A stretch of 64,000 nt of DNA, taken from positions 28,663-92,662 of the forward strand of contig NZ_FNID01000008.1 in the NCBI RefSeq assembly GCF_900103835.1, in the 5' to 3' direction. This DNA is from Acetanaerobacterium elongatum. GTDB lineage: Bacteria > Bacillota > Clostridia > Oscillospirales > Ruminococcaceae. The notes under the pieces were generated by a model. The model worked only from the letters and a program-made list of their open reading frames with translations. It had not been told where the DNA came from and searched no databases. Of this stretch, positions 7,832 to 15,801 are shown piece after piece. The position numbers and the translations under genes were made by a program. Numbering within the stretch: position 1 is the stretch's first letter; every line of letters begins with the position of its first letter.

Positions 7832-8533
7832 TTAAAACCCAAGATAAAACATATAAAACGCCAGCAGTACCATTAGTATGCCCAATACGATTTTCAGAAC
7901 CCGGCTGAACACGCCGTAGCGGCCGCTGGACGAAAGCTTCTGCACCAGCCCCACCGAGGTGCCGGCGGCAATCACCAGCACACCGTGCCCCAGCGAGTAG
8001 AGCAGCAGCAATAAAACACCCCACGCAAGGCTGCCGTTCTTTGCCACCAGCGCCAGCAGCACCACCAGCACGGGTGTGGCGCAGGGGGAGGAGAACAGCC
8101 CGCCCAGAATGCCCGCGAGCAGCGCGCCAAGGTAGCCCCGGCGCTTATTCCTGCTTAGTGCATAGGTGGAGGGGATGAAGCTAAACAGCTCCCACGTTTG
8201 CAGCGCCATCAGCAGCATGAGCACCCCCAGCAGGATATACCACCAGCGCCCTGCGCCGGTAAACAGCCTGCCCAAGAGCGACGCCGCCGTGCCCAGCGCC
8301 GTAAAGGTGACGGCCATACCCGCCGTAAAGGTGAGCGACAGCAGAAACGAGCGCCCGGTGTCTTTTTCACCTGTGCCGCCCACATAGCCGATAACCAGCG
8401 GAACAGTGGAAAGCGAGCAGGGGGTAAAGGCGGTGAGCACCCCCGCCAGCAGTGCCAGCAGAGGCGCGAGCCAGCCGCTTGCGGTGATGGCGGCGGAGAG
8501 TGACTCCAGCCAAAGGTTAATCACATCGTTCAT
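7832..8533 (-). CDS. CcdA/DsbD-type transmembrane thiol-disulfide electron carrier
   Basis: A 233-residue polytopic membrane protein of the CcdA family. It moves reducing equivalents from cytoplasmic thioredoxin across the membrane to extracytoplasmic thiol proteins. Two membrane-embedded motifs carry the redox cysteine pair: AFTPCS (C39) and FSSPCATP (C151), in the pseudo-symmetric TPC/SPC arrangement. Its ATG overlaps the stop of the upstream thioredoxin gene (ATGA, 8530-8533), so the two are translationally coupled and very likely act as a pair. Position in an arsenic operon suggests extracytoplasmic reduction or thiol maintenance linked to arsenic detoxification. Confidence 0.88.
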   Translation of the reverse strand: MNDVINLWLESLSAAITASGWLAPLLALLAGVLTAFTPCSLSTVPLVIGYVGGTGEKDTGRSFLLSLTFTAGMAVTFTALGTAASLLGRLFTGAGRWWYILLGVLMLLMALQTWELFSFIPSTYALSRNKRRGYLGALLAGILGGLFSSPCATPVLVVLLALVAKNGSLAWGVLLLLLYSLGHGVLVIAAGTSVGLVQKLSSSGRYGVFSRVLKIVLGILMVLLAFYMFYLGF

Positions 8534-9150
8534 TCCTGCATCCCCATTTCGGTAAGGATAGCCAGCAGGTCTTCCTTAGAGATTATCCCCTCGTGGGTAG
8601 TAAACACATGCTCACCTGTAGCCTTGGTTTGATACAGTTTCAGGCCAAGGCCGCGATCCTCCTTAGGGGTGTAGGGCTTGCCTTCGGCATCGATAAACAG
8701 CTGGGTGGGGATGACGGTAAGCGGGTAGCCCTCGGCGTATTCGGGGTTTGCCCACACATCCACAAACTTTACGATTGCCCTGCCCTGCAGCTCCTTGTTC
8801 AGCGCCTCGATAATGGGCGCCATCTGCCGGCAGGGGTCGCAGCCATCCGAGCCGAATTCGATCAGGATAGGCAGCTTGTGGCTTTTTAGCTGCTCCAGAT
8901 CAAGCGCGGCAGTGACGGTAAGCGCGAAGTCGGGGCTGTTTTGTGCCGAGGAGGTAATGGAGGATGCCGCCGTGCCGCCGGGGGGCTGTGTTGTGCAGGA
9001 GGAATCGAGCAAGCCGGAGGAAGCAGCAAAGGAATCCTTCGGCAGATTTTTAAACAGCCAGAGCGCAAAGACAGCCAGCACAAGAACAACTAAAACGATA
9101 ATCTTAACGGAAAGCGGGACCTTTTTGTAGCTTTTTTGTGGACTGTCCAT
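8530..9150 (-). CDS. Membrane-anchored thioredoxin-fold protein
   Basis: A 206-residue protein with a single N-terminal membrane segment (about 14-33), a Ser/Thr/Pro-rich linker, and a thioredoxin domain from about 75. The active site is GSDGCDPCRQM (C104, C107). The cis-Pro loop is VIPTQLF. The domain should face outward and receive electrons from the CcdA protein it overlaps by 4 nt. A true lipobox is not evident, so I favour a membrane anchor. Such Trx-CcdA pairs occur in some clostridial arsenic and mercury loci; the substrate here is unknown. Confidence 0.85.
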   Translation of the reverse strand: MDSPQKSYKKVPLSVKIIVLVVLVLAVFALWLFKNLPKDSFAASSGLLDSSCTTQPPGGTAASSITSSAQNSPDFALTVTAALDLEQLKSHKLPILIEFGSDGCDPCRQMAPIIEALNKELQGRAIVKFVDVWANPEYAEGYPLTVIPTQLFIDAEGKPYTPKEDRGLGLKLYQTKATGEHVFTTHEGIISKEDLLAILTEMGMQE

Positions 9151-9168
9151 ACAATTACCTCATCTTTC

Positions 9169-9462
9169 TTAGCTGCAGCTGCAGCCGCTGCCGCTATCAC
9201 AGCCGCAGCCGCAATCCGGTGCCTTTTCAATCGGCTTGCCGTGCGGGGGAACCCAGCCGGTGTTTTCACCTATATAGGTGATGGCGCCGCTTTGGCAGAT
9301 ATTGCCGCAGCCGTGGCAGCCCTGCACGCAGTCCTGGGGGTTTACCACTACCGGAGTGGGGGCTTTCTCCTTGTTGTATACGCCGTGGGGACATTTTCTC
9401 ACGCACGCGCCGCAGGCGACGCACCTTTCATAATCGACAACGGGGTACCATGTTTTAGACAT
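9169..9462 (-). CDS. Two-cluster 4Fe-4S ferredoxin with Cys-rich tail
   Basis: A 97-residue ferredoxin. Cluster I ligands are C14, C17, C20, C24 (CVACGACVRKC); cluster II ligands are C45, C49, C52, C56 (CVQGCHGCGNIC). After a linker, the last 14 residues are CGCGCDSGSGCSCS, adding five cysteines that no [4Fe-4S] site needs. It sits between the arsP-type permease and the thioredoxin, with short gaps, so it belongs to the arsenic operon. It may supply electrons for arsenical reduction. The vicinal Cys-rich tail could bind As(III) or another soft metal; that is inference from composition. Confidence 0.85.
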   Translation of the reverse strand: MSKTWYPVVDYERCVACGACVRKCPHGVYNKEKAPTPVVVNPQDCVQGCHGCGNICQSGAITYIGENTGWVPPHGKPIEKAPDCGCGCDSGSGCSCS

Positions 9463-9482
9463 TTTACTTCAGTCCTTTTCTT

Positions 9483-10487
9483 TTAAAGTAATAGATAACC
9501 AAACGCGTTGAACGCGTAACCGATAATCATAATGCCCACCATAACCAAGCCCGCAAAGATGAGCAGCAGCTTGGTTTTTACCACCTTTTTAAGCAGGATC
9601 ATCGAGGGCAGCGAAAGCGCCGTTACCGCCATCATGAACGAAAGCGCGGTGCCAAGCCCTACCCCCTTCCCCACCAGCGCCTCGGCGATGGGCAGGGTGC
9701 CGAAGATATCGGCATACATGGGTACGCCCACAAGGGTGGCCAGCAGCACCGAGTACCATTTATCCTGGCCCAGCACAGCGGCAATCACCCGCTCGGGAAT
9801 GACGTTGTGTATCGCCGCGCCGATACCTACGCCGACGAGGATATACGGCCACACCTTTTTAACGATAGAGAGCACCTGGTCGCGGGAGAAAATAAGCCGG
9901 TCGCGCACCGAGGGCTTCTGCTGCTCGGTTTGCGCCATGGCGGCGCTGTATACAAAGGGCTCCACGTATTTTTCCAGCTTCAGTGCGCTGATGGTGCTGC
10001 CGCCGACCACCGCTAGGATGACGCCTACCACCACATATGCAAGCGCGATGCGCCAGTTGAAGATGCTGGCTAACAGCAGCACCGAGGCTAAATCCACCAG
10101 CGGTGAGGAGATTAAAAACGAGAAGGTGACGCCGATGGGCAGCCCCGCGTTGGTAAACCCGATGAACAGTGGGATGGACGAGCAGGAGCAGAACGGGGTG
10201 ACGGTGCCCAGCAGCGCACCCAGCAGGTTTGCCCCGATGCCCTTGTGTTTGCCCAGGATTTCGCGGGTACGCTCGGGCGGAAAGAAGCTTTGGATGTAGG
10301 AGATGGTGAAGATGAGCACCGAGAGCAGGATGAAGATTTTAATCACATCGTAGATGAAGAAGTGGATGCTGCCGCCCAGCCACTCGGTAACGGGCAGGCC
10401 GAACACGCCTTCCACCAGCAGACGGATGAGGTCGCTTAACCACTGCATTTTTAGCAGCTGGTTGTTCAAAAAATCTAATACTGGCAT
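9483..10487 (-). CDS. arsP: ArsP-type permease (DUF318)
   Basis: A 334-residue permease of the DUF318/ArsP_1 family with about eight to ten membrane segments. The hallmark loop GTVTPFCSCSSIPLFIG (C100, C102) is present, followed by FTNAGLPIGVTFSFLISSPLVD. Characterised ArsP proteins export trivalent organoarsenicals such as methylarsenite and aromatic arsenicals. Others of the family may move other metal(loid)s. First structural gene after arsR in the operon, with AAAGGGG before the ATG at 10487. Together with ACR3 this gives two arsenic efflux pumps in one unit, one for inorganic and one probably for organic forms. Confidence 0.85.
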   Translation of the reverse strand: MPVLDFLNNQLLKMQWLSDLIRLLVEGVFGLPVTEWLGGSIHFFIYDVIKIFILLSVLIFTISYIQSFFPPERTREILGKHKGIGANLLGALLGTVTPFCSCSSIPLFIGFTNAGLPIGVTFSFLISSPLVDLASVLLLASIFNWRIALAYVVVGVILAVVGGSTISALKLEKYVEPFVYSAAMAQTEQQKPSVRDRLIFSRDQVLSIVKKVWPYILVGVGIGAAIHNVIPERVIAAVLGQDKWYSVLLATLVGVPMYADIFGTLPIAEALVGKGVGLGTALSFMMAVTALSLPSMILLKKVVKTKLLLIFAGLVMVGIMIIGYAFNAFGYLLL

Positions 10488-10531
10488 GAATAGGCCCCTT
10501 TCTAAGAATCAAAATAACATCAAAGAGTGCA

Positions 10532-10906
10532 TCAAACGGTTTGTAAAGGTTCGTCGGGAGCGCAGCAGTGGGTTTCTGCGGCGGCCTTGGAATACTCCTC
10601 GCAGCAGGGAACCTGCTTTGCGGTTGCGGCGGCCTGATGGAGCGCGCCCATCAGACGCTCTGCCTTCTCGAAGGTTTCGCGGTTGAGGGAATACCATATC
10701 CACGCGCCCTCGCGCGCGCCGTTTACCAAGCCTGCGGCGGTGAGGATGCGCATATGGTAGGAGAGGGTGGGCTGTGTAAAGTTAAACTTCTCCAGGATTT
10801 TGCAGGCGCACATCTCGCCCTGGCTGAGCATTTTTATAATCTCAAAACGGGTTTCGTCGGCCATGGCTTTGAAAATAACTACGGCGAAAGCGGTATCGTC
10901 GTACAT
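10532..10906 (-). CDS. arsR: ArsR/SmtB family arsenic-responsive repressor
   Basis: A 124-residue winged-helix repressor. The As(III)-binding motif in the recognition-helix region is EMCACKIL (C33, C35), the classic CxC of ArsR. The DNA-reading helix follows (FTQPTLSYHMRIL). The C-terminus adds two vicinal pairs, C101-C102 and C114-C115, which may form a second metalloid site or bind apart from repression. First gene of the operon, directly downstream of a consensus promoter with an inverted repeat over the start point. De-repression by arsenite is the expected mode. Confidence 0.93.
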   Translation of the reverse strand: MYDDTAFAVVIFKAMADETRFEIIKMLSQGEMCACKILEKFNFTQPTLSYHMRILTAAGLVNGAREGAWIWYSLNRETFEKAERLMGALHQAAATAKQVPCCEEYSKAAAETHCCAPDEPLQTV

Positions 10907-10960
10907 TTTTACATTCAGTCCTTTCTTAAAGACTACTGATTATAGAGGTTTATCTATGAC

Positions 10961-11009
10961 ATAGAAAATGTTCTATATGTAATATACACCTATAAAATAG
11001 ATTTGTCAA
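10961..11009 (-). promoter_or_regulatory. ars operon promoter with ArsR operator
   Basis: On the minus strand TTGACA (plus 11004-11009) and TATATT (plus 10981-10986) are 17 bp apart, a near-consensus sigma-A promoter. Just downstream, plus 10961-10976 holds ATAGAA aatg TTCTAT, a 6+6 inverted repeat covering the likely start point. A bound ArsR dimer there would block transcription. Confidence 0.8.
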
Positions 11010-11029
11010 CAGATAAGCGCCGAGTTTTT

Positions 11030-11362
11030 CGCGGGGCGGGGATAACGTTCTCTGCGCCGCTTTGTAGGGGCGCATTGCGCGCCCGCGGCGCTATCCGGCG
11101 GCTGTTTGAATACCGCGGGAGGCCAATGGCCTTTCCTGCAATTCTTCTTCGGTGACATGCAGGTGTGAAACGCGAAATTCGCCTCAGTAATCGACGGTAG
11201 ATTATTTGTGATTGCGTTAGCGCCGTGGGCGCTTAGCAAGCGCCTCTACATTACACCGAAGGCCTGATGAAATGCTGCGGGCGATTGATAATCGCCCCTA
11301 CATTCCCACCGCGGATTTGATGATAAACCGTGGGGCGCCGGAAACGCCGCCCCTACAACGAG
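11030..11362. repeat. Cluster of intergenic palindromic repeats
   Basis: Non-coding gap between the ars promoter and cdd. Modules include GTAGGGGCGCATTGCGC from about 11066, GGGAGGCCAATGGCC from about 11118, GGGCGCTTAGCAAGCGCC from about 11229, GGGCGATTGATAATCGCCC with CCTACA from about 11280, and a GGGGCGCCGGAAACGCC hairpin from about 11332. The segment ACCGAAGGCCTGATGAAAT plus the following GATTGATAAT hairpin recurs near 13002. Confidence 0.8.
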
Positions 11363-11389
11363 AAACCCCCGCGCTGTTATGCACGGGGG
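11362..11389 (-). terminator. Probable terminator of cdd
   Basis: CCCCCGCGC (11366-11374) pairs with GCACGGGGG (11381-11389), one mismatch. Read on the minus strand the stem is followed by TTTCTCG. Confidence 0.5.
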
Positions 11390-11438
11390 CTGTTGCCGAT
11401 GTCTAATTCTATCCGTATCGTATATTTAATTCATTTGG

Positions 11439-11864
11439 TTAGCCGTTTGTCAGGCTTGCGTTGCCAAACCCGTCGGGCAGCAGCTCGCGCAGGGTGCGCA
11501 CCTGGTATTCGTCACGGCCGCGCGCGGTGATGATGCGGAAGCTATCCGGCTCGCAGAATTCGGCCATCACCTGCCTGCACACGCCGCAGGGGTAGAAGTA
11601 GGTGTATTGCTCGGGGGCGGCATTCTTGTGCGCACCGACAATCGCGATGGCGGCAAAATCGCGCTCGCCCTCGGAGATTGCCTTGAAGAAGGCGGTGCGC
11701 TCGGCGCAGTTGGTGGGGGAATAGGCGGCGTTTTCGATGTTGCAGCCGTGGTACACCCGCCCGCTTTTGGTAAGCAGCGCGGCACCCACCTTGTAGCCGG
11801 AATAGGGTGCGTAGGCGTTTTCGCGGGCGTTGAAGGCTTCAAAAACAAGTTCGTTATCGTCCAT
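11439..11864 (-). CDS. cdd: Cytidine deaminase
   Basis: Zinc-dependent enzyme of 141 residues that deaminates cytidine and deoxycytidine to uridine forms for pyrimidine salvage. Zinc and catalytic residues are visible: CAE (C53, E55 in TNCAERTAFF) and PCGVC (C93, C96). GCNIENAAYSPTNCAE is the substrate loop. Length fits the small tetrameric class. AGGGAG lies upstream of the ATG. It is separate from, but metabolically linked to, the deoCDB genes a few kilobases away. Confidence 0.95.
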   Translation of the reverse strand: MDDNELVFEAFNARENAYAPYSGYKVGAALLTKSGRVYHGCNIENAAYSPTNCAERTAFFKAISEGERDFAAIAIVGAHKNAAPEQYTYFYPCGVCRQVMAEFCEPDSFRIITARGRDEYQVRTLRELLPDGFGNASLTNG

Positions 11865-11944
11865 AGGGTCAGGCTCCCTTCTGCCGGTGCTTGGAATAAT
11901 CTTTTACCTCAGGCTTTGCCCAAGGTGTGAAAGGCCGTGGAGTA

Positions 11945-11953
11945 TGATATAAT
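11945..11953 (+). promoter_or_regulatory. Extended -10 promoter of the DUF3237 gene
   Basis: TGA directly before TATAAT (11948-11953) gives an extended -10 element. No good -35 is seen at the expected distance. The coding start at 11987 is 34 nt downstream. Confidence 0.5.
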
Positions 11954-11986
11954 TGGGTTAACAAACAAGTAAAGGATGGGTAGGTT

Positions 11987-12409
11987 ATGTGTAAGCTGGA
12001 CGCGGAGCATGTGCTGCATATTCTGGTGAAGTGCCCGGAGGCTCTTCGGGTGGGCGATTCGAAGGAAGGCTTTTTGCAGGTGATTCCGATTGACGGCGGA
12101 TACTTTGAAGGCGAAAGGCTTCGCGGTAGCGTAGTGCCCGGCGGTGCGGACTGGAATACGACCATGCAGCACAAGCTTTCTCATGTGTATGCTAAGTATC
12201 TGCTTAAAACGGAGGACGGCGAATACATAGAGATTGAAAACGAGGGCTATATTCAAGATTACACCGCGCGCATAAAAACACAGCCCAGATTCCATGCGCG
12301 AAACGACGGCCCGTATAGCTGGCTTAACAGCGGGGTTTATGCGGGGGAACTGTTGCCCGCCGCAAATTCGGAGTATGCGGTGGAGATTAACATCTATAGG
12401 CTGTTATAG
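11987..12409 (+). CDS. DUF3237 family protein
   Basis: A 140-residue protein. The segment GERLRGSVVPGGADWNT followed by a YAKYLLKTEDGEYIEIENEGY strand pair matches the DUF3237 family, which folds as a small beta-barrel and has no proven activity. The C-terminal YAVEINIYRLL strand closes the domain. ATG at 11987 follows AAAGGATGGG. It is divergent from cdd and stands alone, so context gives no clue to substrate. Confidence 0.75.
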   Translation: MCKLDAEHVLHILVKCPEALRVGDSKEGFLQVIPIDGGYFEGERLRGSVVPGGADWNTTMQHKLSHVYAKYLLKTEDGEYIEIENEGYIQDYTARIKTQPRFHARNDGPYSWLNSGVYAGELLPAANSEYAVEINIYRLL

Positions 12410-12469
12410 AGGTAACTGTATTCGACGGGGTAGGCGCTCTCTAATGAGTATTGGATAAATAATCGGATT

Positions 12470-12924
12470 GTCGGCACCCGCGCCGACAGGCGGCATCCTT
12501 TTTGGGTGCGTCAAAAAGGATGCAAAAACCGCTTTAGCTTGTGCATCGGCACAAATCACTCGGCGGGAAGATTAGCGCTTTTAACATAGATTCGCTCAAA
12601 ACAACACAGAACTCGCCGCGGCTCAAACAACTGTGTTGTTTTGTCGCGCTGAGGCGCGACCGCTCACGGTTCTACCGTAACAATGCGTACGCCTCGCGAC
12701 CCCTACGGGGAAGTGCCGGCGCAGGGAAGATTATTGCTAATCTTCAGTAGAGAACGGCGCGGGAGGACAGGCGATAAGCAAAACAAAAGGGATACCCCGA
12801 GGGAATAAAACGCGTAGCGTTTTACGAACGGCGACACCCTGAGCCTGAAATGCCAATGAAATTGGCTATGCGAATCGTGCGCCGCGAGCCGAGGGTGCAA
12901 AAGTGATGCACAAATCTTCCCGCC
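12470..12924. repeat. Hairpin-dense non-coding element
   Basis: About 455 bp packed with perfect hairpins: GTCGGC/GCCGAC (12470-12487), GCATCCTTTTT/AAAAAGGATGC (12493-12523), TTGTGC/GCACAA (12539-12554), AAAACAACACAG/CTGTGTTGTTTT (12598-12642), GTCGCGC/GCGCGAC (12643-12660), ACGGT/ACCGT (12666-12678), GAAGATTA/TAATCTTC (12726-12745), AAAACGC/GCGTTTT (12807-12823) and GCCAAT/ATTGGC (12852-12866). GGCGGGAAGATT at 12562-12573 is the exact complement of 12913-12924, bracketing most of the rest. It may be a miniature mobile element or a structured RNA. No credible ORF lies inside. The flanks 12410-12469 and 12925-13000 show nothing I can name. Confidence 0.6.
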
Positions 12925-12999
12925 TGTTTGACCAAACCGCTTTCTGCCCAAGATGAGCAGTACAAGTACCGTTAGCAGTAATTATGCGGTTGTGTTTAG

Positions 13000-13105
13000 A
13001 ACCGAAGGCCTGATGAAATTCTGCGGGCGATTGATAATGCCGCTGCCCGCCATGGGCTGATTAAAATTCGCGGGGCGTCGAGGACGCCGTCCCCTACAAT
13101 CTTAT
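13000..13105. repeat. Intergenic palindromic repeats
   Basis: Contains a partial copy of the ACCGAAGGCCTGATGAAAT unit also found near 11263, a degraded GATTGATAAT hairpin, and a GGGGCGTCGAGGACGCC hairpin with CCCCTACA flank at about 13073-13100, just after the deoB stop. Confidence 0.7.
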
Positions 13106-13106
13106 G

Positions 13107-14285
13107 CTACACCAGCAGTTCCCCCGCATGGGAGGTGCCGGAGATATGGGCCTCTACCCCCAACAGCGCCGCTGCCGTTTTGCCGATATCGGCGAAGGTG
13201 GGGCGCGTTTTTAGGTTTAAGCCTGCCTGAATACGCTTGCCATAGATGAGCCACGGCGTGTATTCGCGCGAATGGTCGGTGCTTTCGGTGGAGGGGTCGC
13301 AGCCATGGTCGGCGGTAATCATCAGCACATCGTTGTCACCCAGCAGCCCGATGAGTGCGCCAAGCTGCTCGTCGGCGCGGTTGAGCGCCTGCGTATAGCC
13401 TGCCACATCGTTACGGTGGCCGTAGACCATGTCAAAGTCGACCAGGTTTACAAAGCACAGGCCGTTAAAATCCTTTTTGGCGTAGGCGAGGGTTTTCTGC
13501 ATGCCGTCGTCGTTAGAGACGGTGCGCACGCTCTCGGAAATACCCTTGCCCGCGAAGATATCGACAATCTTGCCCACCGAAACAGTGGCAAGCCTCGCCG
13601 CCTGAAGGTCGTCTAGAAAGGTGTTGCCGGGCGGCTTTAAAGAGAAATCATGGCGGTTGGCGGTGCGCCTGTAGTTCGGGTATTCCCCCTCAAACGGGCG
13701 GGCAATTACGCGCCCTACCCCGTGCTCTCCGGTTAGGATTTCCCGGGCAATCTCGCAGTAGCGGTACAGCTCCTTGGGCGGCACCAGCCGCTCATGCGCG
13801 GCTATCTGGAACACGCTGTCGGCGGAGGTGTATACAATCAGCGCGCCGGTTTGCTCGTGCTCTTTGCCGTAGTCGAGTATTACCTGCGTGCCGGAATAGG
13901 GCTTGTTGCAGAGGACCTTTCTGCCCGTGCGCTGTTCAAACGCGGCAAGCACCTCGGGCGGAAAGCCGTTGGGGTATACCGGAAGGGGCTTGGGCGAGAT
14001 AATGCCCGCAATCTCCCAGTGGCCGATGGTGGTATCCTTGCCCGCCGAGGCCTCGCGCATTCTGGCGCAGGCGCCGAGCGGGTTTTTTACCGCCTGCCCG
14101 CAGCCGATGCCCTCGATATTATAAAGCCCGAGCTTTTGCAGGTTGGGCAGCTTGAGCTTACCCGTATTATAACAGGCGCGCAGGGTGTGGCTGCCCACAT
14201 CGCCGTAATCGGCGGCGTCCGGCTCTTCGCCGATGCCCACGCTGTCGAGTACGATTAAAAACACACGTTTGATTCTTTCCAACAC
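13107..14285 (-). CDS. deoB: Phosphopentomutase
   Basis: A 392-residue alkaline-phosphatase-fold enzyme that interconverts (deoxy)ribose 1-phosphate and 5-phosphate, linking nucleoside phosphorolysis to the aldolase. The N-terminal FLIVLDSVGIGEEPDA holds the first metal-binding Asp; GKDTTIGHWEI carries the catalytic Thr; DFDMVYGHRND and ITADHGCDP supply further metal ligands. Start is GTG at 14285, 5 nt after GGGAGG; no ATG fits better. It is the third gene of deoC-deoD-deoB, 24 nt after deoD. Confidence 0.95.
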   Translation of the reverse strand: MLERIKRVFLIVLDSVGIGEEPDAADYGDVGSHTLRACYNTGKLKLPNLQKLGLYNIEGIGCGQAVKNPLGACARMREASAGKDTTIGHWEIAGIISPKPLPVYPNGFPPEVLAAFEQRTGRKVLCNKPYSGTQVILDYGKEHEQTGALIVYTSADSVFQIAAHERLVPPKELYRYCEIAREILTGEHGVGRVIARPFEGEYPNYRRTANRHDFSLKPPGNTFLDDLQAARLATVSVGKIVDIFAGKGISESVRTVSNDDGMQKTLAYAKKDFNGLCFVNLVDFDMVYGHRNDVAGYTQALNRADEQLGALIGLLGDNDVLMITADHGCDPSTESTDHSREYTPWLIYGKRIQAGLNLKTRPTFADIGKTAAALLGVEAHISGTSHAGELLV

Positions 14286-14309
14286 GTAACCCTCCCAAAA
14301 GCTAAAAGC

Positions 14310-15023
14310 TTAAATCAGCTCCAGCGCAACCTTCATCATGTCGGTAAACGAGTTCTGCCGCGCCTGTGCGGGAAGCGAAAGCCCCTTGAACGGGCAGTCG
14401 GAGATGGTGAGGATGCACAGGGCGTTCTTCCCTGCCCTTGCGGCGTTCATATAGAGCGCGGCGGCCTCCATCTCTACCGCCAGCACGCCCATGCGCTTCC
14501 ACTTGGCGAGTGCTTCGGCGTCATCGTCGTAAAAGGTGTCGCTTGAAAGGATATTGCCTACCTGACAGGATAAGCCCAATCCTTCGGAGGCGTCTATCGC
14601 CCGTTTCATCAGCGGGTAGCTTGCTATCGGCGCGAAGGTGCCGGGCAGGCTGTACTGCCGCGCGAAATTGGAGTTGGTGCACGCGCCCATGCCGATGACA
14701 AGGTCGCCGGGGTTCAGGCCGTCGCTGATTGCCCCCGCCGTGCCGATGCGGATGATATTCTCTACCCCATAAAAGTTGTACAGCTCGTAGGAGTAGATGC
14801 CGATCGAGGGCATACCCATGCCGCTGCCCTGCACCGAAACGCGCCTGCCCTTATACTCTCCCGTAAAGCCGTACATACCGCGGATGTTGTTATACTTTAC
14901 CGCACCCTGCAGGAAGGTTTCGGCCACCACCTGCGCGCGCAGCGGGTCGCCCGGCATCAGCACCGTTTTGGCAATCTCGCTTTCGTTGCACGCGCCGATG
15001 TGCGGGGTTGGGATATTCGACAT
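14310..15023 (-). CDS. deoD: Purine nucleoside phosphorylase, DeoD type
   Basis: Hexameric phosphorylase of 237 residues that splits purine (deoxy)nucleosides with phosphate to base and (deoxy)ribose 1-phosphate. Family marks: [23 protein letters not shown] at the N-terminus with phosphate-binding [14 protein letters not shown] in the middle, VEMEAAALY for ribose binding, and the catalytic Asp in TISDCPF. AAAAGGAG precedes the ATG. Lies between deoC and deoB with short gaps, forming a classic salvage operon. Confidence 0.96.
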   Translation of the reverse strand: MSNIPTPHIGACNESEIAKTVLMPGDPLRAQVVAETFLQGAVKYNNIRGMYGFTGEYKGRRVSVQGSGMGMPSIGIYSYELYNFYGVENIIRIGTAGAISDGLNPGDLVIGMGACTNSNFARQYSLPGTFAPIASYPLMKRAIDASEGLGLSCQVGNILSSDTFYDDDAEALAKWKRMGVLAVEMEAAALYMNAARAGKNALCILTISDCPFKGLSLPAQARQNSFTDMMKVALELI

Positions 15024-15065
15024 AGTAACAACTCCTTTTAGCAGTGTCTTAAATGTTATGGTTAT

Positions 15066-15731
15066 TTAGTAGCCGCCGGCCTCGCCGCCGCTGAGCAGCG
15101 CCACCGCCGAGCTGGTGCCGATACGGTCGCAGCCCGCGTTTAAAAAGGCCTCGAGGTCTTGCTTGGTTTTTATGCCGCCCGCGGCTTTTATCTTCACGTT
15201 TTTGCCGATATGCTGTTTAAACAGCTCGATATCCTCAAGCTTTGCCCCTGCCGAGCCGAAGCCGGTGGAGGTTTTGATATAGTCTGCCTTGGCCTTGGTA
15301 ACGCAGGCGCACAGCCGGATCTTTTCCTCCTGCGTGAGGCAGCAGGTTTCGATAATCACCTTTAAAACCTTCTCCCCCACTGCCTTGCGCACAAGGGCAA
15401 TCTCGGCGGTAACCTTATCGAAGCAGCCGTTCTTGACATCGCCGAGGTTGATGACCATGTCTACCTCATCGGCGCCCAGGCTGACGGCGTCTACGGCTTC
15501 AAAGGCCTTGGCCTGTGCGGTGGCATAACCGAGCGGGAAGCCGATAACGGTGCATATCGTTAGCGTGTCCCCGTATTTTTCGCGTATACGCTCGATATAG
15601 GCGGGCGGTACGCACACCGAGGCGGTGTGAAAGCGGATGGCCTCGTCGCAGAGCTTTTGTATCTGCTCCCAGGTGCAGTCGGGCTTTAACAGGGTGTGGT
15701 CGATGTGCGGAAAGATGGCTTCGTTTTGCAT
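15066..15731 (-). CDS. deoC: Deoxyribose-phosphate aldolase
   Basis: Class I aldolase of 221 residues that cleaves 2-deoxyribose 5-phosphate to acetaldehyde and glyceraldehyde 3-phosphate. The Schiff-base lysine is K153 in ADYIKTSTGFG; K182 (VKIKAAGG) is the second catalytic lysine and D92 (EVDMVINLG) the proton-relay Asp. I chose ATG 15731 over 15779 because GAAGGA sits just before it and family members begin at this point. First gene of deoC-deoD-deoB. No DeoR-type regulator is adjacent. Confidence 0.94.
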   Translation of the reverse strand: MQNEAIFPHIDHTLLKPDCTWEQIQKLCDEAIRFHTASVCVPPAYIERIREKYGDTLTICTVIGFPLGYATAQAKAFEAVDAVSLGADEVDMVINLGDVKNGCFDKVTAEIALVRKAVGEKVLKVIIETCCLTQEEKIRLCACVTKAKADYIKTSTGFGSAGAKLEDIELFKQHIGKNVKIKAAGGIKTKQDLEAFLNAGCDRIGTSSAVALLSGGEAGGY

Positions 15732-15801
15732 GTTATCATTCCTTCGCAGAGGTTTTTGGGTAAGAATAAGGGCGCACAAGTGCGCCCCAAATTAACAAGG
15801 G

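Noticed and set aside
9532..10299. 255-residue plus-strand ORF opposite the arsP-type permease
   Set aside because: Antisense shadow of a certain membrane protein; composition (Ser/Thr/Pro-rich) is typical of such shadows.
12541..12750. 69-residue ORF in the hairpin-dense element
   Set aside because: Crosses several perfect hairpins and has no Shine-Dalgarno site; its composition reflects the palindromes.
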